Origin: Pseudomonas sp. PDM18 | GTDB lineage: Bacteria; Pseudomonadota; Gammaproteobacteria; Pseudomonadales; Pseudomonadaceae | NCBI RefSeq assembly: GCF_014852585.1 | Contig: NZ_JACVBX010000009.1 | Span: 1-64,000 of the forward strand | Reading direction: 5' to 3' | DNA: 64,000 bases | Shown here: one piece after another, positions 43,446 to 53,900 of the stretch | Layout: every line of letters begins with the position of its first letter | Position numbering within the stretch: position 1 is the stretch's first letter | The notes under the pieces: model-generated | The model's input: the letters and a program-made list of their open reading frames with translations, nothing else | The model's database searches: none | What the model was told of the DNA's origin: nothing | Made by a program: the position numbers and the translations under genes

Positions 43446-44003
43446 CTAGGGTTCCTCCCGCAGTACGTAACGGCAGATGGTGTTATCGCCGGTGGCGTTG
43501 GCGTCCAGGCACTCACCGGCCTTCACCCGCCAGGCCAGCTGGATCTCGATGGCCGACCCGCTGTTGCTGCACGTGCTGCTGCCATTGGTGCGGCAGACAT
43601 GGAACTCGCCAGCCAGGTCCGAAGCACCCGGCAGCGCCTGGTTCACCCGCTGCGCCCAGCAGGCCAGGCGCTGGCTGGCGGTCAATTTCGCCAGTGACGC
43701 GCAACTGCCGGGAGCGATGGGAAATGACGCGCTGGCGGCCTTGTAGTAGCCCCAGCTCGACGGTGGCACCACCTGTGCCGCGCTGCCGTCCTGGGTGGAA
43801 TAGATATCGGTGCGCATCATCTCCATCAGTTCGTCCGCCAGTTCCGCCGCACTACTACGCAGGATGGTGTCCTGGGCGTAGGCGATGGTTCGCCCCTGCA
43901 TCGCCAGCATGCCGAGCACGCCGAAGCAGGTGACCAGCAGAGCCACCATCACCTCCACCAGACTGAAACCGGCCACGCTGTGTCTCGCCATGCTCCGTCT
44001 CAT
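43446..44003 (-). CDS. pilV: Type IV minor pilin PilV
   Basis: The 185-residue prepilin has the leader MRRSMARHSVAG then FSLVEVMVALLVTCFGVLG. The LVTCFGVLGML segment is characteristic of PilV. The start at 44003 overlaps the fimU stop by 4 bases; an ATG at 43991 would also keep a leader. Confidence 0.9.
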   Translation of the reverse strand: MRRSMARHSVAGFSLVEVMVALLVTCFGVLGMLAMQGRTIAYAQDTILRSSAAELADELMEMMRTDIYSTQDGSAAQVVPPSSWGYYKAASASFPIAPGSCASLAKLTASQRLACWAQRVNQALPGASDLAGEFHVCRTNGSSTCSNSGSAIEIQLAWRVKAGECLDANATGDNTICRYVLREEP

Positions 44004-44512
44004 TGGCCGGTCGCACTCTGCAGGCTGATGTAACCCGAAGCAGCCACCTTGATGCTGAACGCCTTGTTGGTGCCATCGCTGGATATGCCCAGATCAGCCG
44101 CTGCGGCGCTGCCATCGGGCTTGAACGAGAGGTTGTTGACACTGCTACTGATACTGAGGCTGCTCGGCAGGTCCAGGCGCTGGCCCACCGAGGTGGCGGT
44201 GATGGAGCCACAGGTGCTCGCGCGCACCACCACCCACTGCAGGTTTCCACTGCTGGGGCAAAGCGTGAGGGTCTGGCGGGAATTCACGGCGTCGGCGCGG
44301 GACGCCTGGAGCAGCCGGTAAAGCGTCGAGGCGCCACTCTGCACCCGGCTGGATTCGATCAGGTAGCGGAAGCCTGGCAGGGCCACGCCGGCGAAGATCG
44401 CCAGCAATGCGACCGCCACCATCAGCTCCACCAGGGAGAAGCCTTCCTGGCGTCCGGGGCCGCGCCGCACTATCGGGCGGAAAATCGAGCATCCCACTGC
44501 ATGAAGAACCAT
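44000..44512 (-). CDS. fimU: Type IV minor pilin FimU (GspH-like)
   Basis: The roughly 170-residue prepilin has FSLVELMVAVALLAIF after a glycine, then LPGFRYLIESSRVQSGASTLYRLLQASRADAVNS, typical of FimU/FimT-GspH proteins. It is the first gene of fimU-pilVWXY1E. The start is uncertain: the ATG at 44512 gives a leader of about 23 residues, longer than usual; a GTG at 44470 would give a short leader but has no good ribosome site. Confidence 0.88.
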   Translation of the reverse strand: MVLHAVGCSIFRPIVRRGPGRQEGFSLVELMVAVALLAIFAGVALPGFRYLIESSRVQSGASTLYRLLQASRADAVNSRQTLTLCPSSGNLQWVVVRASTCGSITATSVGQRLDLPSSLSISSSVNNLSFKPDGSAAAADLGISSDGTNKAFSIKVAASGYISLQSATGQ

Positions 44513-44650
44513 GGACTTTTCCAACGATGGTCAGGTGGCTGGCTCAAACAGGAGCCCCCTTGCGGGTGCCAAGACAAAGATTGGCTACTGGTCCGACAGC
44601 AATTTCTTCAGGGAGTTGAATCCGATTAAGCGAAACAGGGAATTTTTTCG

Positions 44651-44681
44651 ACCGTTCACTCCTACTGGGCGACCGTTCATC
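44651..44681 (+). promoter_or_regulatory. Tandem AlgR-like sites upstream of fimU
   Basis: ACCGTTCACT (44651-44660) and ACCGTTCATC (44672-44681) form a direct repeat with a 21-base step. Both resemble the AlgR consensus ACCGTTCGTC. AlgR activates the fimU operon in P. aeruginosa. The sites lie about 140-170 bases upstream of the fimU start. Confidence 0.45.
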
Positions 44682-44749
44682 CTCCTGGCGGCAGGGCAGC
44701 CGACATCGCGTCGAGCCCGACGGGCGCCTTGGGCGCCGGCGAACAGGAA

Positions 44750-44772
44750 GGCCGCGACCTTGCATCGCGGCC
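44750..44772 (-). terminator. Hairpin terminator after pcaK
   Basis: GGCCGCGA and TCGCGGCC make a perfect 8-bp stem with a 7-base loop, extended by ACAGG/CCTGT. On the minus strand it lies 16 bases after the pcaK stop and is followed by TTCCTGTT. Confidence 0.65.
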
Positions 44773-44788
44773 CTGTCAGAAGCGCCTG

Positions 44789-46138
44789 TCAGGTGGCGTC
44801 AGCGTGGCTCACCAGCCCCTTGATCAGCACCGCCGCGGTGGCGATGGCGGCAGGCACCATCAGCGCGGTCAGCACCTGCTCGAAGTTCCAGCCCAGGCCC
44901 AGCAGTGTCGCGCCTATCCAGGCACCGAGGATGGCACCAAAGCGGCCGATGCCAAGCATCCAGGACACCCCGGTGGCGCGCCCCTGGGTGGGGTAGAAGC
45001 GCGCCGCCAGCGACGGCATGGCTGACTGCGCGCCGTTCACGCACATGCCAGCAGCCAGCACCAGGGTCGCCAGCAGCGTGACGGTACCCAGGCTCTGTCC
45101 GACGAAGTAGGCGAACACGCCGGCCAGGCAGTAGAAGATGCCGATGACCTTGTGCGGGTTGAAGCGGTCCATGGCCCAACCCACCGCCACCGAACTGAGC
45201 ACCCCGCCAAGCTGGAACAGCGCGCCGATGAAGGCGGCCTGCTCCATGCTCGCGCCGGCGTCGCGCATCAGCGTCGGCAACCAGCTGGTGAGCAGGTAGA
45301 CGATCACCAGACCCATGAAATAGGTCAGCCACAGCAGCAGGGTTCCTGCGCTGTAGGTACCGGAGAAGATCACCTTGAACACGTTGCGGCTCTGCACCGT
45401 TTTCTGCTCGGGCACGCTGAAGTCACGGGCCGCGACCACCTCGGCCGGAGCTATGGGCGCCAGCACGCGCTTGACCTTGTCCGCCCCGCGATTACGCACC
45501 ACCAGGAAGCGCGCCGACTCCGGCAGCCACACCAGCAACACCACCGCCAGCAGCAGCGGAAGCACGCCGCCGAGCAGCAGCAGGCTGTGCCAGCCGTAGG
45601 CCGGGATCAGCTTGGCGGAGACGAAGCCGCCCGACGCCATACCCAGGTTGAAGCCGCAGAACATGCTGGTCACCAGCAGCGACTTGAGGCGCTCGGGGGT
45701 GTACTCCGAGAGCAGCGTGGTGGCGTTGGGCATCGCCGCGCCCAAACCAATGCCGGTCAGCAGACGCAGCGCCATCAATTGCTCGAGGTTGCTGCTGTAG
45801 GCCGAGATCAGGCTGAACAGGCCGAAGAGGAACACCGCCACCACCAGCACGCCCTTGCGCCCGAAGCGGTCGGCCAGCGGGCCGGAGCCCAGGGCGCCGA
45901 ACACCATGCCGATCAGCGCGGCGCTCATCACCGGGCCGAGGCTGGCGCGATCGATGCCCCAGTCCTGGGTCAGCGCCGGGGCGATAAAGCCCATTGCAGC
46001 GGTATCCAGCCCGTCGAGGAAGACGATGAGGAAGCACAGCAGCACGATACGGCACTGGTACAGCGACAGCGGCTGGGCGTTGATGAACGACTGGACGTCA
46101 AGAGTGCCGGCAGCGGGCACGTGGGCGGAACTGGTCAT
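44789..46138 (-). CDS. pcaK: 4-hydroxybenzoate/protocatechuate MFS transporter
   Basis: The 449-residue protein of the aromatic acid:H+ symporter family has about 12 membrane segments. FLDGLDTAAMGFIAPAL in helix 1 carries the aspartate motif needed for transport, and GPLADRFGRKGVLV is the loop 2-3 motif. BenK or another aromatic-acid permease is an alternative. The pcaR gene upstream and a PcaR-like site in between favour PcaK. Confidence 0.85.
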   Translation of the reverse strand: MTSSAHVPAAGTLDVQSFINAQPLSLYQCRIVLLCFLIVFLDGLDTAAMGFIAPALTQDWGIDRASLGPVMSAALIGMVFGALGSGPLADRFGRKGVLVVAVFLFGLFSLISAYSSNLEQLMALRLLTGIGLGAAMPNATTLLSEYTPERLKSLLVTSMFCGFNLGMASGGFVSAKLIPAYGWHSLLLLGGVLPLLLAVVLLVWLPESARFLVVRNRGADKVKRVLAPIAPAEVVAARDFSVPEQKTVQSRNVFKVIFSGTYSAGTLLLWLTYFMGLVIVYLLTSWLPTLMRDAGASMEQAAFIGALFQLGGVLSSVAVGWAMDRFNPHKVIGIFYCLAGVFAYFVGQSLGTVTLLATLVLAAGMCVNGAQSAMPSLAARFYPTQGRATGVSWMLGIGRFGAILGAWIGATLLGLGWNFEQVLTALMVPAAIATAAVLIKGLVSHADAT

Positions 46139-46350
46139 GCGAAGACTTCCTGCGAAGGCGTCGTCGCGGGAAGGCCGGCTTTATCGCCCTGCACTCCCGC
46201 AAGCTGGACAGGAATGAGGCGCGAGCCGATGGACGCACGAACCGGCAGATCGGACAGGCATACAGGGGCCATGGCTGACGCTCATTGTTGTTATTGCCCG
46301 TCCGGCTGGACGGGTCGAGCAACAGTACGAAGAGACGTAGAGCCGTTCAA

Positions 46351-46365
46351 TTCGATAATCGCCAC
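46351..46365 (-). promoter_or_regulatory. PcaR-like site in the pcaR-pcaK gap
   Basis: TTCGATAATCGCCAC carries the core CGATAATCG and matches the expected PcaR site except for one inserted base. It lies about 215 bases upstream of pcaK in a gap of 290 bases that holds no gene I can see. Confidence 0.6.
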
Positions 46366-46428
46366 AGTGGGCGGTTAGCGAACAGGGAATGCCAGAGGCC
46401 GGCGAAAGACCGGCCAGCCTCCCCAGAC

Positions 46429-47271
46429 TCAATGGAAAAGCCGCGTACCCAGCTCGCGACTGGCCTCCAGCAGCACCGGCAGGAAGCGCGTTTCCAGCTC
46501 CTGGCGCGACACGCGGCCGGCGTGGGTGCCAACGTTCAGCGCGGCCAGCACCTGGCCGGCGGAATCCTTCAGCGGCACGGCGATGGAACGCAGGCCGACC
46601 TCCAGTTCCTGATCGATGATCACCCAGCCCTGCTGGCGGATCTCGGCGATGCTCGCGCGGAGCATTTCCGGGGTGTGCACGGTGCGGCTGGTCTTCACCT
46701 GCAGGTCGGCGTGGGCGAGGTAATCCTCTAGCGCGTCGTCGTTCAGCCCGGCGAGCAGGATGCGACCCATAGACGTGCAATAGGCCGGCAGGCGGCTGCC
46801 GACGCTCAGGTCGACCGAGATCAAGCGCTGCGGCGTGGCCGAGCGGGCGATATAGAGAATCTCGTCGCCTTCCAGCGTGGCCATGGAGCAGGCCTCGTGC
46901 AGTTGCTCGCTCAAGCGGTCGAGGATCGGCTGGGCGGTGACCGCCAGGGGCGTCGAGGACAGATAGGCGTGACCGAGGGTCAGCACCTTGGGCAGCAGCG
47001 AATAGGTGCGACCGTCGGAGGTCACGTAGCCGAGCTTCATCAGCGTGTGCAGGCAGCGGCGCACGGCGGCGCGCGGAATCTCGGTACGGTGACTGATCTG
47101 CGCGATGGTCAGGTGGCGCTTGCGCTCCTGGAACGCATGGATCACCGCCAAGCCACGGGCCAGCGAAGTCATGAAATTCGGGTCGCCGGTGAAGGCTTCG
47201 ATGCGCTTGGCGGGCGAAGCGATGATTGGCGGCGCGAGGGGCGGCAGGCTGGCACGGGGAGCGTCGGTCAT
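46429..47271 (-). CDS. pcaR: IclR-family regulator of pca genes
   Basis: The 280-residue protein has an N-terminal winged helix (LTIAQISHRTEIPRAAVRRC) and a C-terminal IclR effector domain (RLSEQLHEACSMATLEGDE; SMGRILLAGL). The N-terminal extension before FMTSLARGLAVIHAF is typical of PcaR/PobR-type IclR proteins. PcaR activates pca genes in response to 3-oxoadipate. The ATG at 47271 is preceded within 80 bases by three CGATTATCG repeats, so it is probably autoregulated. Confidence 0.9.
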   Translation of the reverse strand: MTDAPRASLPPLAPPIIASPAKRIEAFTGDPNFMTSLARGLAVIHAFQERKRHLTIAQISHRTEIPRAAVRRCLHTLMKLGYVTSDGRTYSLLPKVLTLGHAYLSSTPLAVTAQPILDRLSEQLHEACSMATLEGDEILYIARSATPQRLISVDLSVGSRLPAYCTSMGRILLAGLNDDALEDYLAHADLQVKTSRTVHTPEMLRASIAEIRQQGWVIIDQELEVGLRSIAVPLKDSAGQVLAALNVGTHAGRVSRQELETRFLPVLLEASRELGTRLFH

Positions 47272-47300
47272 TGTTGTTGTCCTGGCAGGCGAATTTCGGG

Positions 47301-47351
47301 CGATTATCGACACGCGCGGGCGATTATCGCAACACGGCTGACCGATTATCG
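47301..47351 (-). promoter_or_regulatory. Triple CGATTATCG operator upstream of pcaR
   Basis: CGATTATCG occurs at 47301-47309, 47321-47329 and 47343-47351, a step of 20-22 bases, so all three lie on nearly the same face of the DNA. It is the reverse complement of the PcaR core CGATAATCG. Confidence 0.78.
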
Positions 47352-47396
47352 AACAGAGCTTCTCCCCACCCGGAAATGCCCCTCCTTCGCCTGAGC

Positions 47397-47537
47397 GTAG
47401 GAGCGGACTCCATCCGCGATGGCTTCCCGCTGGCACTTGGTGTAGGGGTTGGTTCGCGAGCAAGCTCGCTCCTACGAAAAGCGCGGCGGCACGGACCTGT
47501 AGGACCGAGGGGAGCGCCTAGCCCTTGCTCGCGAACA
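47397..47537. repeat. GTAGGAGC hairpin repeats between zapE and pcaR
   Basis: Two complete or partial copies: GTAGGAGCGGACTC...GAGCAAGCTCGCTCCTAC, then CTGTAGGACCGAGGGG...CTTGCTCGCGAAC. No gene is seen in the 290-base gap besides the operator region. Confidence 0.75.
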
Positions 47538-47563
47538 TACCTTGCCAAGCCCGCTCGCAGCCT

Positions 47564-48661
47564 CTACAGCGGCTCCAGCTTCAACTGCCGCAACCGGCTC
47601 AGTGTGCGCGAGAAGTCCAGCGCCGCCCCGCCCGCCGCCAGCTCCTCCAGCGACACCGTGGCGAACAGCTGCAGCTTCAGCTGCCGGTCATAGGCGATGT
47701 CGATGAAATTGAGGAAACGCATGCTCACGTCCGGCGGATAATCCGCCAGCGGGCCGAGACCGCTCACCGCCATGCGCGGGTAGTGTTCGATCAGCCACAG
47801 ATAGTCGCTAGCCGAGCGCGGGCGTTCGAACATCTCGCTGAAATCCATCCACGCGCAGTGATCGTCGTGGGCGTGCACCTTCAGCGGGTGGTGATTGACA
47901 CTGAGCACCTCGTCGAACTTGGCGTCCACCGCCAGCCCCAGGCGTGAGCCGATCAGCTCCAGGTCATCGGCACGAGCCGGCCAGAGGAAGCTGCCCCACT
48001 CTTCCAGCGAAGTGCTGTGCTCGCGGTAATCCTGCCCGGCATCCACCGAGATCACCTCGAAGCGTTTTTCGATCAGCTCGATGGCCGGGCGGAAGCGCTC
48101 GCGGTACAGCGGATTCGGACAGAGATTTTCCGGCTCGTAATTGGACGTACAGACCAGGCCTACACCTTCGTCCACCAGCACCTTCAGCATCCGCCCCAGA
48201 AGCATGGCGTCACCGATGTCGTGCACGTGGAATTCGTCGAAGCACAGCAAGCGAGTTTCTTCGGCGATTGCGCGGGCAACGCGCACCAGCGGATCGGACT
48301 GCCCGGTAATCGCCAGCATGCGCCCCTGCAATTCCTGCAGGAAGGCATGGAAGTGCACTCGGCGCTTGGCCTGGGTCGGTGCGGCGGCGAAGAACTGGTC
48401 CATGACGAAGCTCTTGCCGCGCCCTACTCCGCCCCACAGATAGACGCCGGCGACCGGCTTGCGCAGGAAGCCGTGGCGGCCGGCGAGGAAGTCGTCAAGC
48501 CAATTGGCGAGGTGGTCCACCGCCGCAGTCTGTGCCTCGTCCGCCCGATAGCCGCGCTCGTCGAGCGCGGCAGCGAAGTGCCGCCGGACACGGTCGGCGA
48601 CCGGTTCGGCGGATGTCTCGTGAAGTCGTGTATCAGAAGTCAAAGAACACCGTTTCCGCAT
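47564..48661 (-). CDS. zapE: AFG1/ZapE-family ATPase
   Basis: The protein of about 365 residues has Walker A LWGGVGRGKSFVMDQFF and Walker B LLCFDEFHVHDIGDAM, both typical of ZapE/AFG1. ZapE acts on FtsZ rings in E. coli; mitochondrial AFG1 assists inner-membrane protein turnover. The start is uncertain. The ATG at 48661 overlaps the end of pcaG by 29 bases; a TTG at 48643 also overlaps it. The overlap suggests coupling to pcaHG, an unusual partner. Confidence 0.82.
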   Translation of the reverse strand: MRKRCSLTSDTRLHETSAEPVADRVRRHFAAALDERGYRADEAQTAAVDHLANWLDDFLAGRHGFLRKPVAGVYLWGGVGRGKSFVMDQFFAAAPTQAKRRVHFHAFLQELQGRMLAITGQSDPLVRVARAIAEETRLLCFDEFHVHDIGDAMLLGRMLKVLVDEGVGLVCTSNYEPENLCPNPLYRERFRPAIELIEKRFEVISVDAGQDYREHSTSLEEWGSFLWPARADDLELIGSRLGLAVDAKFDEVLSVNHHPLKVHAHDDHCAWMDFSEMFERPRSASDYLWLIEHYPRMAVSGLGPLADYPPDVSMRFLNFIDIAYDRQLKLQLFATVSLEELAAGGAALDFSRTLSRLRQLKLEPL

Positions 48662-49238
48662 TTCCCTGGACGCGGATATCAAACCGGTAAGCGAGCCTCC
48701 CGTCCACCTCGCAACGCTTTGCAATGAGGGTTTGCCGACGTTCGGGCTGCTCGATGAGGTTCAGGACCGGGTCCACGGCGTTGGCCTGCGCCTCATCTTC
48801 GAAGTACAGGCGGGTCTGCAGGTGGATGTTGATGCCACGGGCAAACAGCGAGACGTTGATGTGCGGCGCCATGGGCACGCCGGCGGCGTTTTTCACCACG
48901 CCGGGCTTAATGGTCTGCACCTGCCACTCGCCGGCATCGAAGGTCGTTGCCGTGCGTCCGAAGCCATTGAAAGGCTTTTCCAGATCGTAGGCCGTGTCGT
49001 ACACACCCTCGTGATTCGCCTGCCACAGCTCCAGGAAAGAATCGCGGATCAGGTGGCCGTTGCCGTCATAGACGTGACCGATCAGCAGGATGTGTTCGCC
49101 GGGCGTGCCGGGCTTGGCCATCTCGCTCCAGATTTCCTGGTCACGGGCGGGGTTGCCGGCGGCAGACAGCGCCAGGCCGATGTGCACATAAGGGCCGGCA
49201 GTCTGCGAGGGGGTTTCCGGCAGCAGTTCGATAGGCAT
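48633..49238 (-). CDS. pcaG: Protocatechuate 3,4-dioxygenase, alpha subunit
   Basis: The 201-residue subunit starts MPIELLPETPSQTAGPYVH. It has the intradiol dioxygenase fold without the full set of iron ligands, as expected for the alpha chain. It pairs with PcaH to cleave protocatechuate to 3-carboxymuconate. pcaH ends 12 bases upstream. Confidence 0.95.
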   Translation of the reverse strand: MPIELLPETPSQTAGPYVHIGLALSAAGNPARDQEIWSEMAKPGTPGEHILLIGHVYDGNGHLIRDSFLELWQANHEGVYDTAYDLEKPFNGFGRTATTFDAGEWQVQTIKPGVVKNAAGVPMAPHINVSLFARGINIHLQTRLYFEDEAQANAVDPVLNLIEQPERRQTLIAKRCEVDGRLAYRFDIRVQGNAETVFFDF

Positions 49239-49250
49239 GGTCGGTCCTCC

Positions 49251-49970
49251 TCACTTGTTCTCGAAATGGGTCTTGCGTTGGCCGCGCAGCACGATGTCGA
49301 AGCGGTAGGCCAGGCAGTCCATGGGGTTGGCGTTACTCATGTCGAGCTTCGCGATCAGCGACTCCACCGCGTCCGGGTTGGCGATGGACTTGACGATGGG
49401 GCACATCGGGATCAGCGGGTCACCCTCGAAGTACAACTGGGTGATCAGCCGCGTGGAGATCGACGGACCGCTGATGGAGAAGTGGATGTGCGCCGGACGC
49501 CAGTCGTTCGGGCCGTTGCGCCACGGGTACGGACCGGGCTTGATGGTGCGGAAGATGTAGCGCCCTTCGCTGTCGGTCAACACCCGGCCGACGCCACCGA
49601 AGTTCGGATCCAGCGGCGCAAGATAGCGGTCGTTCTTGTGGCGATAGCGGCCGCCGGCGTTGGCCTGCCACATCTCCACCAGGGTATGTGGCACCGGTTT
49701 GCCGTACTGGTCCATGACCCGGCCGGAGACGATGATGCGCTCGCCGATGGGCAGGCCACCGTTGTTGAAGTTGAGCAGCAGGTCGTTGTCGTGCTCACCC
49801 ATCTTCAGGTGCGAGAAGTCCGGGCCGCTGGTTTCGGAGACCGATTGCGGAATGCTCACCAGGGCCTGGCGCGGGGACCGGGCGATGGAGGTTTTGTAGT
49901 CGGGCGTGAGGGCTTTGGGGTGCCAGTTTCGGTCACGAATGACGAAGCGGCTGTTTTCCGCGTCGGACAT
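49251..49970 (-). CDS. pcaH: Protocatechuate 3,4-dioxygenase, beta subunit
   Basis: The 239-residue catalytic subunit has iron ligands Y109 (GGRYRHKND), Y148 (GPYPWRNG), H161 and H163 (RPAHIHFSI). These match the known P. putida positions with an offset of one. It is the first gene of pcaHG; a PcaQ-type palindrome lies about 105 bases upstream. Confidence 0.96.
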   Translation of the reverse strand: MSDAENSRFVIRDRNWHPKALTPDYKTSIARSPRQALVSIPQSVSETSGPDFSHLKMGEHDNDLLLNFNNGGLPIGERIIVSGRVMDQYGKPVPHTLVEMWQANAGGRYRHKNDRYLAPLDPNFGGVGRVLTDSEGRYIFRTIKPGPYPWRNGPNDWRPAHIHFSISGPSISTRLITQLYFEGDPLIPMCPIVKSIANPDAVESLIAKLDMSNANPMDCLAYRFDIVLRGQRKTHFENK

Positions 49971-50073
49971 GTCGGTCTCCTCTTGTTGGATTTATCGGAG
50001 CCTGTTGCATCAGGCAGTGCGGCGGAGTGTCGCCCGCATGCCCGGTGCCGAAAACTGAAAAGATGCTCACAAT

Positions 50074-50093
50074 CCATAACCATTTAGTTATGG
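50074..50093 (-). promoter_or_regulatory. Candidate PcaQ operator overlapping the pcaQ stop codon
   Basis: CCATAAC-N6-GTTATGG is a perfect inverted repeat with the ATAAC/GTTAT half-sites reported for PcaQ sites. Its right arm contains the stop codon and last proline codon of pcaQ (50088-50093). It is centred about 113 bases upstream of the pcaH start. Confidence 0.65.
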
Positions 50094-51017
50094 ATAAGCA
50101 CCCTCGCGGTACGCTTCGCCGACCTCACGCAGCACCTCCAGGCACCAGTGCGCACCCAGCGAAAGCGGCAACGTCGAGTTGCTGCACACCCCTACCGAAC
50201 CGCCCGGTTCCTGTACGTCCAGAGGCAGTTCGACCATCTCGCCGGAGCGCAGGTCCAGGCGCACCGAATCCAGCGGGGCGATCCACAGCGCGTCGCTGGT
50301 CAATACATAACGGCGGCTGAGCACCGTGGACAGGGTTTCCAGCCGGCGACGGGGCTGGCCGAGGCCACTTTGCACCAGCAGGCTGTCGGCGGACTTGCGG
50401 ATGGTGGTGCCGGCCAGTGGCATCACCAGCGGCCAGTCGTCGAGCGCCGAGGGCGGCAGTGGACGGCCCAGCAGCGGATGGCCGGCGCGGGCCACCAGGG
50501 TCATGGATTCGCTGTACAGATGCTCGAAGGCGAGGCCCTGGATCTGCGGGCTTTCAGTCATTCGGCCGACCACCAGGTCCAACTCGCCCACCCGCAGTTG
50601 CGAGAGCAGATGCGCGCTCGGCCCGGTCACCACGCTGACCACCAGCGCCGGGTGGCGCTCGTGCAGGCGCCGCACCGTCTCCGGCATCAGCAGGCTTTCC
50701 ACGGTAGAGAGCACGCCCAGGCGCACCGTGCTGGAGGCGTACTCACCGCCGCGCAGGCTGTTCACGCCGTCGCGCAGCGCCTGCACGCAGGGGCCGGCGT
50801 AGCGCAGGAAGGCCACGCCGGCCTCGGTCAGGCTGGCGCCGCTCTTGCCGCGCTCGAACAGACTGGCTTCGAGCAGGTTCTCCAACTCCTTGAGCGTCTT
50901 CGAGATGGCCGGCTGGCTCACCGCGAGGGCGTCCGCCGCGCGGGCCAGGCTGCCTTGGCGGGCCACTTCGAGGAAACACACCAGGTGGCGGAACTTGATA
51001 CGCGAATCGATATTCAT
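50088..51017 (-). CDS. pcaQ: LysR-family activator of pcaHG
   Basis: The 309-residue protein has the winged helix FLEVARQGSLARAADALAVS and SQPAISKTLKELENLL, and a C-terminal effector domain. It lies directly upstream of pcaHG in the same direction, as PcaQ does in P. aeruginosa. It ends 118 bases before pcaH. Confidence 0.92.
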   Translation of the reverse strand: MNIDSRIKFRHLVCFLEVARQGSLARAADALAVSQPAISKTLKELENLLEASLFERGKSGASLTEAGVAFLRYAGPCVQALRDGVNSLRGGEYASSTVRLGVLSTVESLLMPETVRRLHERHPALVVSVVTGPSAHLLSQLRVGELDLVVGRMTESPQIQGLAFEHLYSESMTLVARAGHPLLGRPLPPSALDDWPLVMPLAGTTIRKSADSLLVQSGLGQPRRRLETLSTVLSRRYVLTSDALWIAPLDSVRLDLRSGEMVELPLDVQEPGGSVGVCSNSTLPLSLGAHWCLEVLREVGEAYREGAYP

Positions 51018-51023
51018 GGCAGC

Positions 51024-53194
<2,171 letters not shown>

Positions 53195-53218
53195 ACCCCC
53201 TTCCGGGTCGTAAGCCCC

Positions 53219-53364
53219 GTAGGGGGCATAACGCGCCAGCGTTATCCGCCGTTCAATAGCCGGCGGATAACCTGTTCCAGGTTATTCGCCCTACGAATTT
53301 GCCCAACGTCCACATACGGCCGCCGCAGCGAACCGCCCCCCTTCGCGAGCAAGCTCGCTCCTAC
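53219..53364. repeat. Two repeat families after pobA
   Basis: A GTAGGGGGCATAACGC...GTTATTCGCCCTAC element lies at 53219-53294. A half GCGAGCAAGCTCGCTCCTAC repeat follows at 53345-53364. The latter sits just before the sigma-like reading frame. Confidence 0.8.
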
Positions 53365-53432
53365 GAAAAGCCCCACCAACTATCCTTACCTCTCCAGCCA
53401 CGCCGCTCGCCGCGACACCGCCGGAGGCCGTC

Positions 53433-53900
53433 ATCGACCCGGACGAAGCGAACTTCCTCAGCTACCTGCTTGCCGAAAGCGGCGACGGCGACGCGCGCGC
53501 CTTTGCCACGCTGTACCGCAACACGGCGTCGCGTCTCTACCCACTGGCGCTGAAGCTGAAGACCGACCAGGCAGAAGCCGATGCCCTGCTGGTCGACACC
53601 TTCCTCCACGTCTGGACCGACGCCGACCGCTACCACCCCACGCGCATCGCCGCGCTGGACTGGATGATCACCCTGCTCTACCAGCTCGCCGAGCACCCTT
53701 CCCCGCCACCCAGCGACGAACCCTGGCCAGAACTGCCACCACCGGACGAACTCTGGCCCGCCATCCACGCGCGCATTCCCAATGACGAGGCAGACAGCCC
53801 CGGCCTGCGCTGGCCGCTGATCATAGCCAGCGTGGTCGGCGTACTGATCGGCGCGGCGATCTGCCTCAGCCTGCTGTTGGAACTGCGGCCCGCGTCCTAG
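53433..53900 (+). CDS. Sigma70-region-2-like protein with C-terminal membrane helix; no normal start codon
   Basis: The frame encodes about 155 residues. The first part (GDGDARAFATLYRNTASRLY; then DALLVDTFLHVWTDADRYHP) resembles region 2 of ECF sigma factors. A proline-rich stretch follows, then a membrane segment IIASVVGVLIGAAICLSLLL near the end. There is no region 4, so it cannot be a complete sigma factor. The coding character extends upstream of the only in-frame ATG (53664), but no ATG, GTG or TTG is found before it back to at least 53280. GGAGG at 53423-53427 precedes an ATC at 53433, which I use as a provisional start. It may be a truncated pseudogene or use a rare start. Confidence 0.5.
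   Translation: MDPDEANFLSYLLAESGDGDARAFATLYRNTASRLYPLALKLKTDQAEADALLVDTFLHVWTDADRYHPTRIAALDWMITLLYQLAEHPSPPPSDEPWPELPPPDELWPAIHARIPNDEADSPGLRWPLIIASVVGVLIGAAICLSLLLELRPAS

Noticed and set aside
53299-53553. 84-codon frame with a normal ATG overlapping the sigma-like region
   Set aside because: Its product is an Arg/Ser/Thr-rich shadow; the other frame gives the sigma-like and membrane sequence.
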